Positions 15,777 through 25,600 of a stretch of DNA of 60,565 nt are shown piece after piece. Under the pieces are notes generated by a model that saw nothing but the letters and a program-made list of their open reading frames with translations, was not told where the DNA came from and searched no databases. Made by a program: the position numbers and the translations under genes. Each line of letters begins with the position of its first letter. Position 1 is the first letter of the stretch. The DNA comes from Paenibacillaceae bacterium (GTDB lineage: Bacteria; Bacillota; Bacilli; Paenibacillales; Paenibacillaceae): positions 1 through 60,565 of the forward strand of contig REGQ01000034.1 in the NCBI GenBank assembly GCA_004134985.1. The letters are read 5' to 3'.

Positions 15777-17483
15777 TTATTTAATATAGCCGATCTCTTT
15801 CAATACCTCAGTTGCTTCTTTCTGCCACTCATCGCCGCCATTTCCTGACCAGCCTTTCAGCAGCGCATCATATTCCTTGTCAAAGTCCGCTGCAATAATG
15901 ACTTTGGATACCGCTTCACCAAGGAATTTACCCAGGTTTGCGCCGATCCGGTCATTGACTGGACGCGGAACGTTGATAATCGGCGGTACTTTGCCGAACT
16001 TCGCAACCATGTCGCTGAAGGCGAGCGTGCCTTCCGCATATTCACGCCGCTTTTCAGGCGTTTCCAAATCGACGTTTGCAGCCGCTTCTTTCGTTAAAGC
16101 TTCCAGATCCATGGTAGGTTTCAAGCCCTGCTGGATAATTTCCAAGTCTCCATAGCCATATACCCATAGATCCTGCTTGTTTGCTTCCGGATCAATTGGG
16201 GTCATAATCCCGTCGACATTATGCCAGTGCTCGCCTTCGATCCCCTTATTCAAGGTAACCAGCACATCAGGCTGAACCATCCAGTTCAAATATTTGACGA
16301 CGGCTGCCGCTTCTTTGTCAGTGCTTGTTTTTGGCACCATGATGAACATGCCGTAATCAGCAATTTTATTGAAGAATTGTTCCCCATTCGGATCAACAAA
16401 CGGATCAACGGTCACATATGTCGCTTCCGCAACGGTTTTTCTTACCTGTATGTTATGAAACGGCGCCGGGTTATTCGCGTCTATGAAGCCGACTACTCCA
16501 TTATTGAAGTCCTGCGTGTAGCGCTGCGAATTCGCATCTGTCGCAAACTCCTTCGAAATCAGACCTTCCTTGAACAACTGATTCATCCAGCGGAAATACT
16601 CTCTCCCCTCCGGCATTAGCACTGATGGTACAAATTCGCCGTTCACGATGTTGCCTGACTGCCAGTAGTTGGATTCCGTTTGCGGTCCTTCCATACGGAT
16701 GCCGAACCCTGCCATCGCGCCAAACAGGAACGTAGACTGGCCAGAACCACTCAAAGCGGGAAGCCCCCATGGAACAACGTTGGCGCTTCCTACGCCGCCC
16801 GGATCTTTTTCCTTAAAGGCACGGAGCACCTCGGTCAGTTCATCAGTCGTTGTTGGAACTTTCATATCCAGTTTGTCGAGCCAGTCTTTGCGAATCGACA
16901 TATTGGAGCCATTGAACGGATTTCCGCGCAAGGCTGGAATGGCATAACGTACACCTTTATACGTCCCAGCTTGCTCCAGTGCTATTTTATTGTTTTCCTT
17001 GAGCTGTGGTCCATGCTCGTCAAGCAGGGCGTCAAGTTCACGAAGGCCGCCCATTTCGGCATAACGATTCAAAATTTCCATGCTGTACGTAATGATCAAA
17101 TCCGGCGCATCGCCTGAAGCCATCCACACTTGCAATTTCTCCGATTCCTCAGCACGTGGGATTTGCATATATTCGACTTCAACGCCGAGCGGAGCCAACT
17201 GTTCGTTGATCCATTTCACCATACGATTGTCCTTCAAAGAAGCGGCCCCAGCCGGCGTAATGCCACGATCCCATAGCGTCACTTTAATTTTCGTAATTTC
17301 CGCAGGCTCGGGCTCTTTTTCTTTGTTGTCCGGCTTCGGATCTTCTTTAGTGCTATTCGTTGTTGCCGGAGGAGTATTGTTTACTTTCCCCCCCTCGTTT
17401 GTTTTGGAGCATGCTGACAGCACCATGGTCAACGCAAGCATTATTACGAGCAAAATCGGAACCCCTGATCTTAATTTTCGCAT
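15777..17483 (-). CDS. Oligosaccharide ABC binding lipoprotein (LplA-like)
   Basis: A 568-residue large binding protein. The ATG at 17483 has GAGGAGATGA upstream and starts a lipoprotein signal (MRKLRSG, hydrophobic core, VLSAC lipobox at residues 23-27). A Pro/Lys/Glu-rich linker precedes KIKVTLWDRGITPAGAAS. Length and features such as DAPDLIITYSMEIL and GVRYAIPALRGNPFNGSNMS place it with the LplA/YtcQ-type proteins that serve LplB/LplC permeases. It is the last gene of an operon with a GH105 hydrolase, so the ligand is probably a pectin-derived oligosaccharide with an unsaturated uronic acid end. Confidence 0.88.
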   Translation of the reverse strand: MRKLRSGVPILLVIMLALTMVLSACSKTNEGGKVNNTPPATTNSTKEDPKPDNKEKEPEPAEITKIKVTLWDRGITPAGAASLKDNRMVKWINEQLAPLGVEVEYMQIPRAEESEKLQVWMASGDAPDLIITYSMEILNRYAEMGGLRELDALLDEHGPQLKENNKIALEQAGTYKGVRYAIPALRGNPFNGSNMSIRKDWLDKLDMKVPTTTDELTEVLRAFKEKDPGGVGSANVVPWGLPALSGSGQSTFLFGAMAGFGIRMEGPQTESNYWQSGNIVNGEFVPSVLMPEGREYFRWMNQLFKEGLISKEFATDANSQRYTQDFNNGVVGFIDANNPAPFHNIQVRKTVAEATYVTVDPFVDPNGEQFFNKIADYGMFIMVPKTSTDKEAAAVVKYLNWMVQPDVLVTLNKGIEGEHWHNVDGIMTPIDPEANKQDLWVYGYGDLEIIQQGLKPTMDLEALTKEAAANVDLETPEKRREYAEGTLAFSDMVAKFGKVPPIINVPRPVNDRIGANLGKFLGEAVSKVIIAADFDKEYDALLKGWSGNGGDEWQKEATEVLKEIGYIK

Positions 17484-17581
17484 TCCTTCATCTCCTCTTC
17501 TATTTATCACAGAAACGCTGCGCTTCCAACAAATCGGAAGCGGCATCGTATTCGTCTTGCCCGGTCGCTGTCTTCACTCGC

Positions 17582-18502
17582 TTATCCTTTGACCGAACCA
17601 AGCAGCGCGCCTTTCACGAAATAACGTTGCAGGAACGGATAGACCAGCAAAATTGGTGTTGTCGCAAACACGATAACCGCAGATTTGAGCGACTCCTCAA
17701 TCAAACTCAGCTTATGGGTGAATTGCATCGTTTCCAGCGAAGTATCGAGCTGGGACAAGAGCAGAATGTTGCGCAGCTTCACCTGCAGCGTATACAATGC
17801 GGGATCATTCATATAAATAATGGCGGACATGTACGTATTCCAGTGGCCAACCGCATAGAACAGGCTGAGTGTAGCCAGCGAAGCGGTAGACAGTGGCAGT
17901 GCCACCTTGAGAATATAGCGTGTATTGCCGCAGCCATCAATGATCGCCGCTTCACGAAGCTCGGAAGGAATGTTTTGAAAAAAAGTTTTCATAATGATAA
18001 CATTGAATGCGCTGATCAACCCCGGAATCATCAGCGCCCACAAGGTGTTAATCATGCCGAGCTCCCTGATGAGCAAATAGCCGGGAATCATGCCTCCGCT
18101 GAACAGCATCGTAATGATCATAAAGTTCATATAGTATTTACGTCCCCACAAGTCTGTTCGCGACAACGGATAGGCCGTCATAACGGTGAACAGCATGTTC
18201 AGAAACGTACCGAATACCGTAATGTAAACCGTGATCCACAATGCCCGAATGATGGTTTGGTCATTTAACACCGCAATCATCGCATCAAGCTGGAAGTCCA
18301 CCGGCCATAATACTACTTTCCCGGTCTGGATCGCGCTGTTGCCGCTAAACGCATTAGCAATGGCATTCAGAAATGGAAACAAGCAGATGAAAGTAAGAGA
18401 CGCGATTACCGTATAATTAAAAATATGAAAAGCGATATCCCAGCCGGTAAGCATCCCGAACATCCGACCGCTGCGCTTGCGGCCTTCTCGTTTTTGTTGC
18501 AT
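17582..18502 (-). CDS. Oligosaccharide ABC permease, LplC/YtcP type
   Basis: A 306-residue permease. The ATG at 18502 is chosen because GGAAAGG stands nine bases upstream; an in-frame start at 18550 would overlap the previous gene and lacks an RBS. Six membrane segments, beginning DIAFHIFNYTVIASLTFICL. The EAA loop LREAAIIDGCGNTRYILKVA is present, and the C-terminus YFVKGALLGSVKG is typical of the LplC group. It forms the channel with the LplB-like permease encoded upstream. Confidence 0.88.
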   Translation of the reverse strand: MQQKREGRKRSGRMFGMLTGWDIAFHIFNYTVIASLTFICLFPFLNAIANAFSGNSAIQTGKVVLWPVDFQLDAMIAVLNDQTIIRALWITVYITVFGTFLNMLFTVMTAYPLSRTDLWGRKYYMNFMIITMLFSGGMIPGYLLIRELGMINTLWALMIPGLISAFNVIIMKTFFQNIPSELREAAIIDGCGNTRYILKVALPLSTASLATLSLFYAVGHWNTYMSAIIYMNDPALYTLQVKLRNILLLSQLDTSLETMQFTHKLSLIEESLKSAVIVFATTPILLVYPFLQRYFVKGALLGSVKG

Positions 18503-18543
18503 GGTCTTCATCCTTTCCGAGGTATGATCGATGCCAGACTTTT

Positions 18544-19494
18544 CTACCACAGTCCTTCGTGACCCATCTTCTTCACCATATAATTTGCACCGAGCAGCAG
18601 GATCAGATTGACAACAGACTGCGCAAGGCCGATCGCCGTCGTAATGGAATAAGCGCCCCGCATAATGCCAAGCTCATAAAGCCCGATGCTGATTACGGTG
18701 GAGACATCATTGACAATCGGATTGGCGAGTGCGAATGCATGCTCGAAACCAATCGACACCATGCCGCCTACGGCAAAAATAAGCAACACAGCCATCGTCG
18801 GCATAATACCCGGAATCGTTATATGCTTGATTCGTTTCCAGCGTCCTGCGCCGTCAATAATGGCCGCCTCATACAATGAAGGGTCAATTGTTGTCATCGT
18901 CGCCAGATAGAGTATCGTCCCCCAGCCAGCACCCTGCCAAATACCGGACATAATGTAGACAGCGACCCACCAGCCTTTGTCGATCATGAAATAGACAGGG
19001 GGCAGACCAAACCATTGTAAGATTTCATTAATAATGCCGTAGTTTGGCGAAAGTATTTGGTAAATAATTCCACCTAGTACAATCCAGGACATGAAGTGCG
19101 GCAAGTAGAGCAAGGACTGACTGATCCTTTTAAAATATTTGGCCCGAATTTCATTGAGCATAATCGCCAAAATAATCGGAGCAGGAAATCCAAAAATCAA
19201 GCCGAGAAAGTTAAGCAGCAGCGTATTGTTGATCATATTCGTAAAGGCAGGCATACGCAGCATTTCCCGGAAGTTATCTAGCCCATTCCAGGGGCTCGCC
19301 AAAATTCCGTTAAAGATGTTGTAGTCCTTAAAGGCAATGACAAGCCCGAACATGGGGATATAACAGAAGATTACGAAGTAGAAGAAACCCGGAAGCAAAT
19401 ACAAATAGAGGTCATAATTTTTACGCAGCTCCCGTCCTATTTTCCGCTTCTTGTGAGGAAGAACTGCCGCCGATTTCATTGGTTGCGCTTCCAT
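18544..19494 (-). CDS. Oligosaccharide ABC permease, LplB/YteP type
   Basis: A 316-residue membrane protein. The start DLYLYLLPGFFYFVIFCYIP and MFGLVIAFKDYNIFNGI are hallmarks of LplB-like permeases. The EAA loop LYEAAIIDGAGRWKRIKHIT lies at about residues 210-230. The C-terminus ANYMVKKMGHEGLW matches the family. GTGGTGGTGAT precedes the ATG. It starts 36 bases after the GH105 gene ends. Confidence 0.88.
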   Translation of the reverse strand: MEAQPMKSAAVLPHKKRKIGRELRKNYDLYLYLLPGFFYFVIFCYIPMFGLVIAFKDYNIFNGILASPWNGLDNFREMLRMPAFTNMINNTLLLNFLGLIFGFPAPIILAIMLNEIRAKYFKRISQSLLYLPHFMSWIVLGGIIYQILSPNYGIINEILQWFGLPPVYFMIDKGWWVAVYIMSGIWQGAGWGTILYLATMTTIDPSLYEAAIIDGAGRWKRIKHITIPGIMPTMAVLLIFAVGGMVSIGFEHAFALANPIVNDVSTVISIGLYELGIMRGAYSITTAIGLAQSVVNLILLLGANYMVKKMGHEGLW

Positions 19495-19530
19495 ATCACC
19501 ACCACTTTCTGTAAAATGATCAGTTATCGG

Positions 19531-20628
19531 TTATTGGCTCGCAGCAAAGGCTGCCGCAGGGAATAGATGCAAGCTTTCAACGAGCAGCAGCAGCGTCATG
19601 GACTGCCCGTATGGCATCGGGCATTGCGGAATTTTCTTGTAAAATTCCAAGGTTCTCCCCATTCGGGTACCATAGGAAACCCCGTGCACGGCCCCTTTAT
19701 CATCAATTTTTCCGATGACCGCATGCAGCGCCTTAATGCCTACATCAGCGTAATCCTCACTTAAATAGCCATTGCGGACCGCTTTCAAAATACCGTAAGC
19801 AAGCCCGGCCGTAGCCGAAGTTTCCTCATACGAGCTGGGATCATCCAGCAATGTGCGCCACATGCCGCTGTCCGCCTGCAATACGGCCAGTTTCTGAACC
19901 TGCCGCTCCAACGCTGACATAAGGAACATTTCCAGCCCAAGCGGCAGTTTCACAATATCGAGATAATCGACCAGGCCAGCCAAATACCAGGCGTTGCCTC
20001 TGCCCCACAGCGCGTTGGCGAAATTATGCTTCTCCATAAACGTCCAGCCATGATAGAACAAGCCGCTTTCCTTGTCGGTCAAATATTTCAGATGAACAAG
20101 CAGCTGCCGAATACTCTCCTGCACATAGTAATCCTTGTTAAGCAGCTCACCCATCCGGCCGACGAACAATACGGTCATGTATATTGTATCGGCCCATAAT
20201 TCCCCGGTATTGTTATTGTCCACGGTCACATGGGTAATGCCGAACTCCGGGGTCCGCTGCATCTCATCGACCGCATAACTGGCCCACTCCTCACATATTT
20301 CCAAATATTCTGGATTTAAAGTAATTTCATACAAATAAGTCAATGTCAGCAGCGGGCACATGGTATTCACATTTTTGGCGGGGAGACCTCGCGCAATATG
20401 CTCGTCAAACCAGTCTGTCAGGTAGACAAGGATGTCAGGGCGGCTTGTTTCCTTATAATATTGATAGAGGGAAAATAAACCTACTCCCTGTGACCAATCC
20501 CATGTATCCATTGAAATAATGCTGGCCGGGGTATCTTCCTCAATTTCAATGTCCAAATGTTTCATTTTGGATATAACTTTTTGGATAAGGTTCTCAATAT
20601 CGCTTTTCCCCAGTTCCACCTTGCTCAT
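19531..20628 (-). CDS. GH105 unsaturated rhamnogalacturonyl hydrolase (YteR/YesR-like)
   Basis: A 365-residue cytoplasmic enzyme. The start at 20628 overlaps the regulator's stop as ATGA and has GGAAGGAG upstream. The (alpha/alpha)6-barrel motifs are visible: MDTWDWSQGVGLFSLYQYY, TVDNNNTGELWADTIYM (a catalytic-region Asp), FYHGWTFMEKHNFANALWGR, GRGNAWYLAGLVDYL and YEETSATAGLAYGI. GH105 enzymes hydrate the 4,5-unsaturated uronic acid left by pectate or rhamnogalacturonan lyases and so release it. Its place beside an LplBC-type importer fits import and trimming of rhamnogalacturonan disaccharides. No lyase is present in the window. Confidence 0.88.
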   Translation of the reverse strand: MSKVELGKSDIENLIQKVISKMKHLDIEIEEDTPASIISMDTWDWSQGVGLFSLYQYYKETSRPDILVYLTDWFDEHIARGLPAKNVNTMCPLLTLTYLYEITLNPEYLEICEEWASYAVDEMQRTPEFGITHVTVDNNNTGELWADTIYMTVLFVGRMGELLNKDYYVQESIRQLLVHLKYLTDKESGLFYHGWTFMEKHNFANALWGRGNAWYLAGLVDYLDIVKLPLGLEMFLMSALERQVQKLAVLQADSGMWRTLLDDPSSYEETSATAGLAYGILKAVRNGYLSEDYADVGIKALHAVIGKIDDKGAVHGVSYGTRMGRTLEFYKKIPQCPMPYGQSMTLLLLVESLHLFPAAAFAASQ

Positions 20629-21761
20629 TGGTCTTGCTCCTTCCATCCCAGATTTGTAAGCGATGTCCCCGCACTATTAAGGTGAGAACTGTTCTTGAAC
20701 TCTTTGGGCGAAACACCTTCAATACGTTTGAAAACATGATAGAAGTAGGCATAGTTTTTAAAGCCCACTAAATCACCCACTTCGTTCAGCTTATACTTTG
20801 CGTTCTGCAGAAGCTGCTTCGCCACCTCAATACGGGTTCGGGATACAAGATCAGTGAAATGCACCCCGGTATCCGCACGCAAAATCCGACTGACATAGCT
20901 TTGGCTAAGACCAAAATGATCAGCAACTGAGGCCAGATTAATATTGCGGCTATACTGGCTGTTAATATAATCAATAATTTGTTTGACAAGCGGAGTGTAA
21001 TGCTTCCCCTCCCCCGACAGCTTTTGTTTAATGGCAGTGATTAATGAAGAAAGATAGGCATACGCTTCTTCCAGACTACGCAACCGGTCAATATCGTCCA
21101 ATAATTGATAAAGGGATAGGCCCATGCCATACTCATCACGCGTCACTTTAAAATAATGCTCGGCAATCGACATGGCTGCCTTGCTGATCAGCCCTCTCCA
21201 GACGATCTCACTGCCGCAGCTGTATTGTTTAACGCGCATAATGAAGCCTTCAAGATAGTCAATCATCTGACCGGTGGAAGCGCGTTCAATCATAATATTG
21301 AATTGCTCCAGCTCGCTCATAATCGGGCCGCTGCCTCTTGTTTCATTGCCGTTCGCCTGCTTTGCCGCATGAGCAGCGGCAGGGCACTGGTCGAGTTCGT
21401 CCAGGGCGGTCTGCACCGCGTTAGACAGCTCGGCCTGCTGCAGCGGCTTGATGATATAGGCATGCACTTTGAGACGGATCGCTTGCCTTGCATAATCGAA
21501 ATTCCGGTAATCTGTTGTAAGTATCGTTTTGGCGCAAGGGAGATGGGTCCGCATCCATTCCGCAAGCGCAAAGCCGTCCCGCCCCGCAAGGCGAATGTCC
21601 GTAATGAGCAAGTCGGGCTGCATATTCGAAATCATTCGTTGTCCTTGCGCCCCGTCGGTTGCCTCCCCCACCACTTTACAATTCAGATTCTCCCAATCAA
21701 ACGTCCGAATGATCATGTTGCGAACTACGGATTTGTCATCGATAACAACCACTTTTTTCAT
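20625..21761 (-). CDS. YesN-type response regulator, partner kinase not adjacent
   Basis: A 378-residue regulator, shorter than usual for YesN. The ATG at 21761 is preferred over one nine codons upstream because GGCGGTGG precedes it. Receiver: VVVIDDKSVVRNMIIRTF, LLITDIRLAGRDGF (phospho-Asp) and AYIIKPLQQAEL. One acidic-pocket position reads DDK where most members have DDE. Two AraC HTHs end the protein (INLASVADHFGLSQSYVSRIL, YKLNEVGDLVGFKNYAYFYHVF, VSPKEFK). It heads the GH105-importer operon, but no YesM-type kinase lies beside it. Confidence 0.88.
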   Translation of the reverse strand: MKKVVVIDDKSVVRNMIIRTFDWENLNCKVVGEATDGAQGQRMISNMQPDLLITDIRLAGRDGFALAEWMRTHLPCAKTILTTDYRNFDYARQAIRLKVHAYIIKPLQQAELSNAVQTALDELDQCPAAAHAAKQANGNETRGSGPIMSELEQFNIMIERASTGQMIDYLEGFIMRVKQYSCGSEIVWRGLISKAAMSIAEHYFKVTRDEYGMGLSLYQLLDDIDRLRSLEEAYAYLSSLITAIKQKLSGEGKHYTPLVKQIIDYINSQYSRNINLASVADHFGLSQSYVSRILRADTGVHFTDLVSRTRIEVAKQLLQNAKYKLNEVGDLVGFKNYAYFYHVFKRIEGVSPKEFKNSSHLNSAGTSLTNLGWKEQDQ

Positions 21762-21807
21762 CAACTGACCACCGCCTTCAATGGGCATCTGAGCACTTCA
21801 TAAGCCT

Positions 21808-21835
21808 ATTATAATTACAATTGTAAGCGCTTCAT
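21808..21835 (-). promoter_or_regulatory. Operon promoter with cre-like site
   Basis: On the minus strand TATAAT (21808-21813) is a perfect -10 with a weak -35, as expected for activator dependence. Overlapping the -35 zone, TTGTAAGCGCTTCAT on the plus strand (21821-21835) fits the CcpA cre consensus with one mismatch, and ATTACAATTGTAAT next to it is a perfect palindrome. Glucose repression through CcpA is the natural reading. Confidence 0.55.
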
Positions 21836-21954
21836 ATAGAAAATCTTGCGAAATTATCAGATTATTTGTTTTGTGGGCATTCTCGTTAATTTGGAGTCAA
21901 TGGAACGAAGGGGATGTTTCCTGGGAAATAAACGGCAACTACTGGTCAACCCGA

Positions 21955-21988
21955 AAATCGCCTTATCCTCTAGGGGACAAGACGATTT
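21955..21988 (-). terminator. Stem-loop after the DinB gene
   Basis: AAATCGCCTTATCC (21955-21968) and GGACAAGACGATTT (21975-21988) pair over 14 bases with two G-T pairs on the transcribed strand. A modest TTTT follows on the minus strand. It probably ends the DinB transcript. Confidence 0.5.
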
Positions 21989-22025
21989 ACTCTAATACTC
22001 CATCATGGGTGAGACGGCTTTACGG

Positions 22026-22544
22026 CTAACCTTGGCGATACCGTTCATGAATAATGTTCAAATGATGGGCCTCATGGCCGGCGATAATGCAAGCCAGCGC
22101 CAAAGCAGAAAGCTCACTGCCATTGGCGATCCCTTTGCGCTGCAGCCCTCGTCTGTCAAGCGTCCGAAGCAGCGTCAGCGTTGAGGCGCGAACCGCTTGG
22201 TAGTCTTCCAGGAGCAGTGGGAGTGGAAGGTCGTCGCATGCCGCTTCTTCCACGAACATATTTTCATCATAGCCCGCAAGCCCCGAAGGATCACCCCGCG
22301 ATACCCGCAGCAGGCGATACGCCATAATACGCTCCGTATCTGCCAGATGACCGCAAAGCTCCTTCAGGCTCCATTTCCCCGGCGCATAGCGATATCCCGC
22401 TTGCTCCTCGCTCATGCCTGCGAATACATGCAGGACAGCTCGCTGCTGGCGCGTAAGAATATCAAGCAGGCTGCCAGGAGGAACCAATTGAACATAGTTG
22501 GCATAGTAATTCGTGTATTCTTCTCGATTCGGTCGTTCCAACAT
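22026..22544 (-). CDS. DinB-family putative metal-dependent protein
   Basis: A 172-residue four-helix-bundle protein. The metal-binding His residues are seen in LCGHLADTERIMAYRLLR (about residue 66) and AGHEAHHLNIIHERY (about 155-159), the pattern of DinB_2 proteins. Related bacterial enzymes are thiol-dependent transferases, for example with bacillithiol, but many have no known substrate. It lies 74 bases after the SMC-like gene on the same strand and might be the last gene of that transcript, though nothing links them by function. Confidence 0.8.
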   Translation of the reverse strand: MLERPNREEYTNYYANYVQLVPPGSLLDILTRQQRAVLHVFAGMSEEQAGYRYAPGKWSLKELCGHLADTERIMAYRLLRVSRGDPSGLAGYDENMFVEEAACDDLPLPLLLEDYQAVRASTLTLLRTLDRRGLQRKGIANGSELSALALACIIAGHEAHHLNIIHERYRQG

Positions 22545-22617
22545 AATCGCCCATCCCCCTCTTCCAATGTTAGCTTAATGGTTTAAGAGCACCGAAAGCA
22601 AGCAAAGTCCATATGCT

Positions 22618-25600
22618 TCACCTCTGATTTGCCAGCACATTACGCTTTAATCGGATGACGGCGCTTTGTGGCAGCCGTGCATCGTGATAGACGACAAAGG
22701 CAGCCCCAAACTGCTGGGCATAATCCGACTCATGCGACTTGGGCGATACGATCACCATTTTCCGCGCTAGCTCGGACGCATACAACTGGAACACTTTCGC
22801 TTTCCTGCTCTCATCCAGCGCACTGTCGAACTCATCCAAAATAATGTAACTCGACTTGGCGGGAATCATCTTCAGCAGTGCCAGCGCGTACAACAGCGAG
22901 CTTAACGATTCTTCGCCGCCGGAGACGCCCTTGCCGACACGGCCGCCGCGCCCTCTCGCACTGATCTCCTCCATTACCCCGCGATGTCCTTGCTTGCGCG
23001 CCTTAATATGAAGAAAGTATTTCACATTGCCCTGTTTCAGTTCATGCATCTGCCAGCTAACCTCGCCGTCAAACCCAAAGTGGGCCATATACTGCGCAAA
23101 CTTCGTATGGACATGACCGACCTCATGATTGATTTTGGCTGCAAGCTTCTCTTCCTCGGCAATCAAACGCTCATTGAGCTGAGTCAGCAAGGAACGGGCA
23201 GCCTGCACTTCCTGCTCGCCCCGTTCAAACTGCTGTCTCACCTTCGTATAATTTTCTACCGCATTTTCATCCGGCGTTTCCCGGCAAGCCTGGTTGAGCT
23301 GCACCAGCGCCGCTTCCTTGTAGTTTCTTGCCTGGGTTTCATTCCAATGCTGCGGGACAGGAAAGTCAGGTTCGGCACGCTGGATATCCTCGATAATTGC
23401 GGGCAACGTCTGACGCCAGTATTGATAAAATTGCTGCTCAGCCGCCAGATTGGCCTCCGCCACCTCCTGCCGTTCCGCTGCCTCGCGCTTGGCCTCCTGC
23501 ACCTGCTGCAGTTCCTTGCCGGTTTCATCCGCCTCCTGCTGTTTTTCTGCCAACCGCCGCCTGGCCTTTTCCAGCGAGCGATCAAGCGCTGTCGCTTCGG
23601 CTGCAGCATCCTCCAGCTCCCGCTCTGCATGCTGCAGTTCCTTGCGCGCTTGCTCCAGCAGCTGCGCGGTCTGCTGCAATTGATGAATGCCAGCGCTCTC
23701 CTGCTGCAAGCGGTCGTATACTTCCGCGTAGGCGCTCAAGCTTTCGATGCGAAGCTGACACTCGGCAAGTTTGCGGTCAAGCTGCGCCGCATCGACTTGC
23801 GCCTGCTCGCGAATTTCTATCCAGCGCATCTGCTCTGCCCGCTCCCGCTGCTCATCTCTGAGCCGCAAATCACGCTCCGCAACAGCGCTGTGAACTTGCG
23901 CCGCATCCTGTACACGGTGAAGCACGGAGCGGACGAAATGCCAGCGATCCTCGCAGACGCTGTATTGTCGCTCGACTTCCTGCCGCTGAGCGGTTCGCTT
24001 GCCCAGTTCCTCCTCCATGCGCCGCAGCCGCATGGCTGCTCCTCTGGCATTCAGCAGCCATTGCTTCTCCTCCTGAGCGCCCCGGCGTCCGAGCGAATCA
24101 ACAAGCGTTGCGCCATCGAGAAACGTGCCCTCATGCGACTCGGCATGCATCTCCCTCACCCACCAGAGCGCCTTCTGGGCAGCGGCATACGCCTGATCAT
24201 CCAGCCCTGAGCGGATTCTCAGGCCCAGTGCCCGCAGTTCGCCAAGCGCTCTGGCCGGAATAATTGCTGGAAGCTCCACATGGTATAGATCGGTAGCCGG
24301 TACAAAACCTCTGCCGTTTACAAACAGCGTATATTTGATCGCTTCTAGCCGATCCTCTCGCTCCAGTGCCGTCTGCTCGTCCAGTTCCAGCAAGTCGCGC
24401 ATCGTATAGACGGTATAGCCTGCCGCCTGCAAATGCCGGATGGATTTTTCCTGCCTTCTGCTGCGCACCTCTTTGCTGGTCAATGCTTGCACCTGCTCTT
24501 GCAAAGCCTGAATAACGCGGGTCAACTCGCGTTCTTGATCGCGCAATTCCCCCCGCTGATGCTCCAGCTGCGACAATTCCCGCTCCAGCGCACTGCTGGC
24601 GCCGTATTGATTGAGGATGCGATCCGCTTCCTCCAGCTTCCGGTTGTCATCGGCAATCGCATAACGCAGCTCGCCCAGCTTCGACGCAAGCTGATCGAGC
24701 TGCGCCTGCGCTGTTTCGGCGCTCTGGGCGGCTTCCTGCCGCTTGACCCCGCCTGCCTCGAATGCCTGCAGGTTCTGTTCCAGCCTGCTCCTCACATCCG
24801 CTTCGGAATAAGGAATGCCTTGCGCCTGTTCTCCCAGTTCGCCAAGCTGGTCTGCCAGCTGACGATGCTGCTCGTTCAAGCTGTGCCAATGCTTGCGAAG
24901 CTCCACTGCACGTTTCTCAACGCTGTCAAGCGTCTGCTCCAGCCCCTGCTTGCGCTGTCTTTGAATGTCACAAGCGGCCTGATCCTGACGACATTGCTGC
25001 TCAAGCGCCTCCCATGCGGCGGCTGCGCGCTGCTGCCGCCCTTCCAAATCCGCAAGCTGCGAGCAGAGCTGCTCATTGCTGCTACCGCAGAAGCGGCTCA
25101 GCGTCTCTGAAGCCAGCAGCACGCCATGAAGTCCTTCCTTGCGGCGCTCATTGCGGCTGAGCAGCCTGTCGCGCTCCTGTTCCCAGTTGCCGAGATGCAG
25201 CTGATGCAGATGCTGGTTGCTCTCGGCAGTTTGCAGTTCTGCCGCTGCTTCCTTGCGCTGTTCCTTCACCTGTTCCCAGCTTCGCTGCAGCGATTCAATC
25301 CCGTTCATTTCGCTAAAAATCCGAAATCGCTCCTCAGGCCGCATCACTGCAAACTGGTTGACATCCTGTTGATACCAGATCAAATAGTAGGCATCCGGGT
25401 CCACCTTGTACGTATGCTGCAGTTCGTCGCGATAAGCCTTCAATGAATTCATCCCATCAGCTGCCGTATAGCAGGCCTGCTGCTCCCACACACCCGGCTG
25501 CTCTCCTTCAAGGATCCAAAACTCCTTGCGCAGCGGCTCCCCGGGATGCTGCTCCAGCTGAAGCTGAAAGCAGACAAAAGCAGGTTGCCCTTTTGCCGGA

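Noticed and set aside
22026-22544. JetD-like nuclease for the SMC operon
   Set aside because: The downstream gene has a DinB His pattern and is too short; no Toprim or DUF2220/3322-like sequence was seen.
22984-25160. Long Leu- and Ala-rich plus-strand ORFs
   Set aside because: Antisense shadows of the SMC-like coiled-coil gene, caused by its high GC and Gln/Leu/Ala content.
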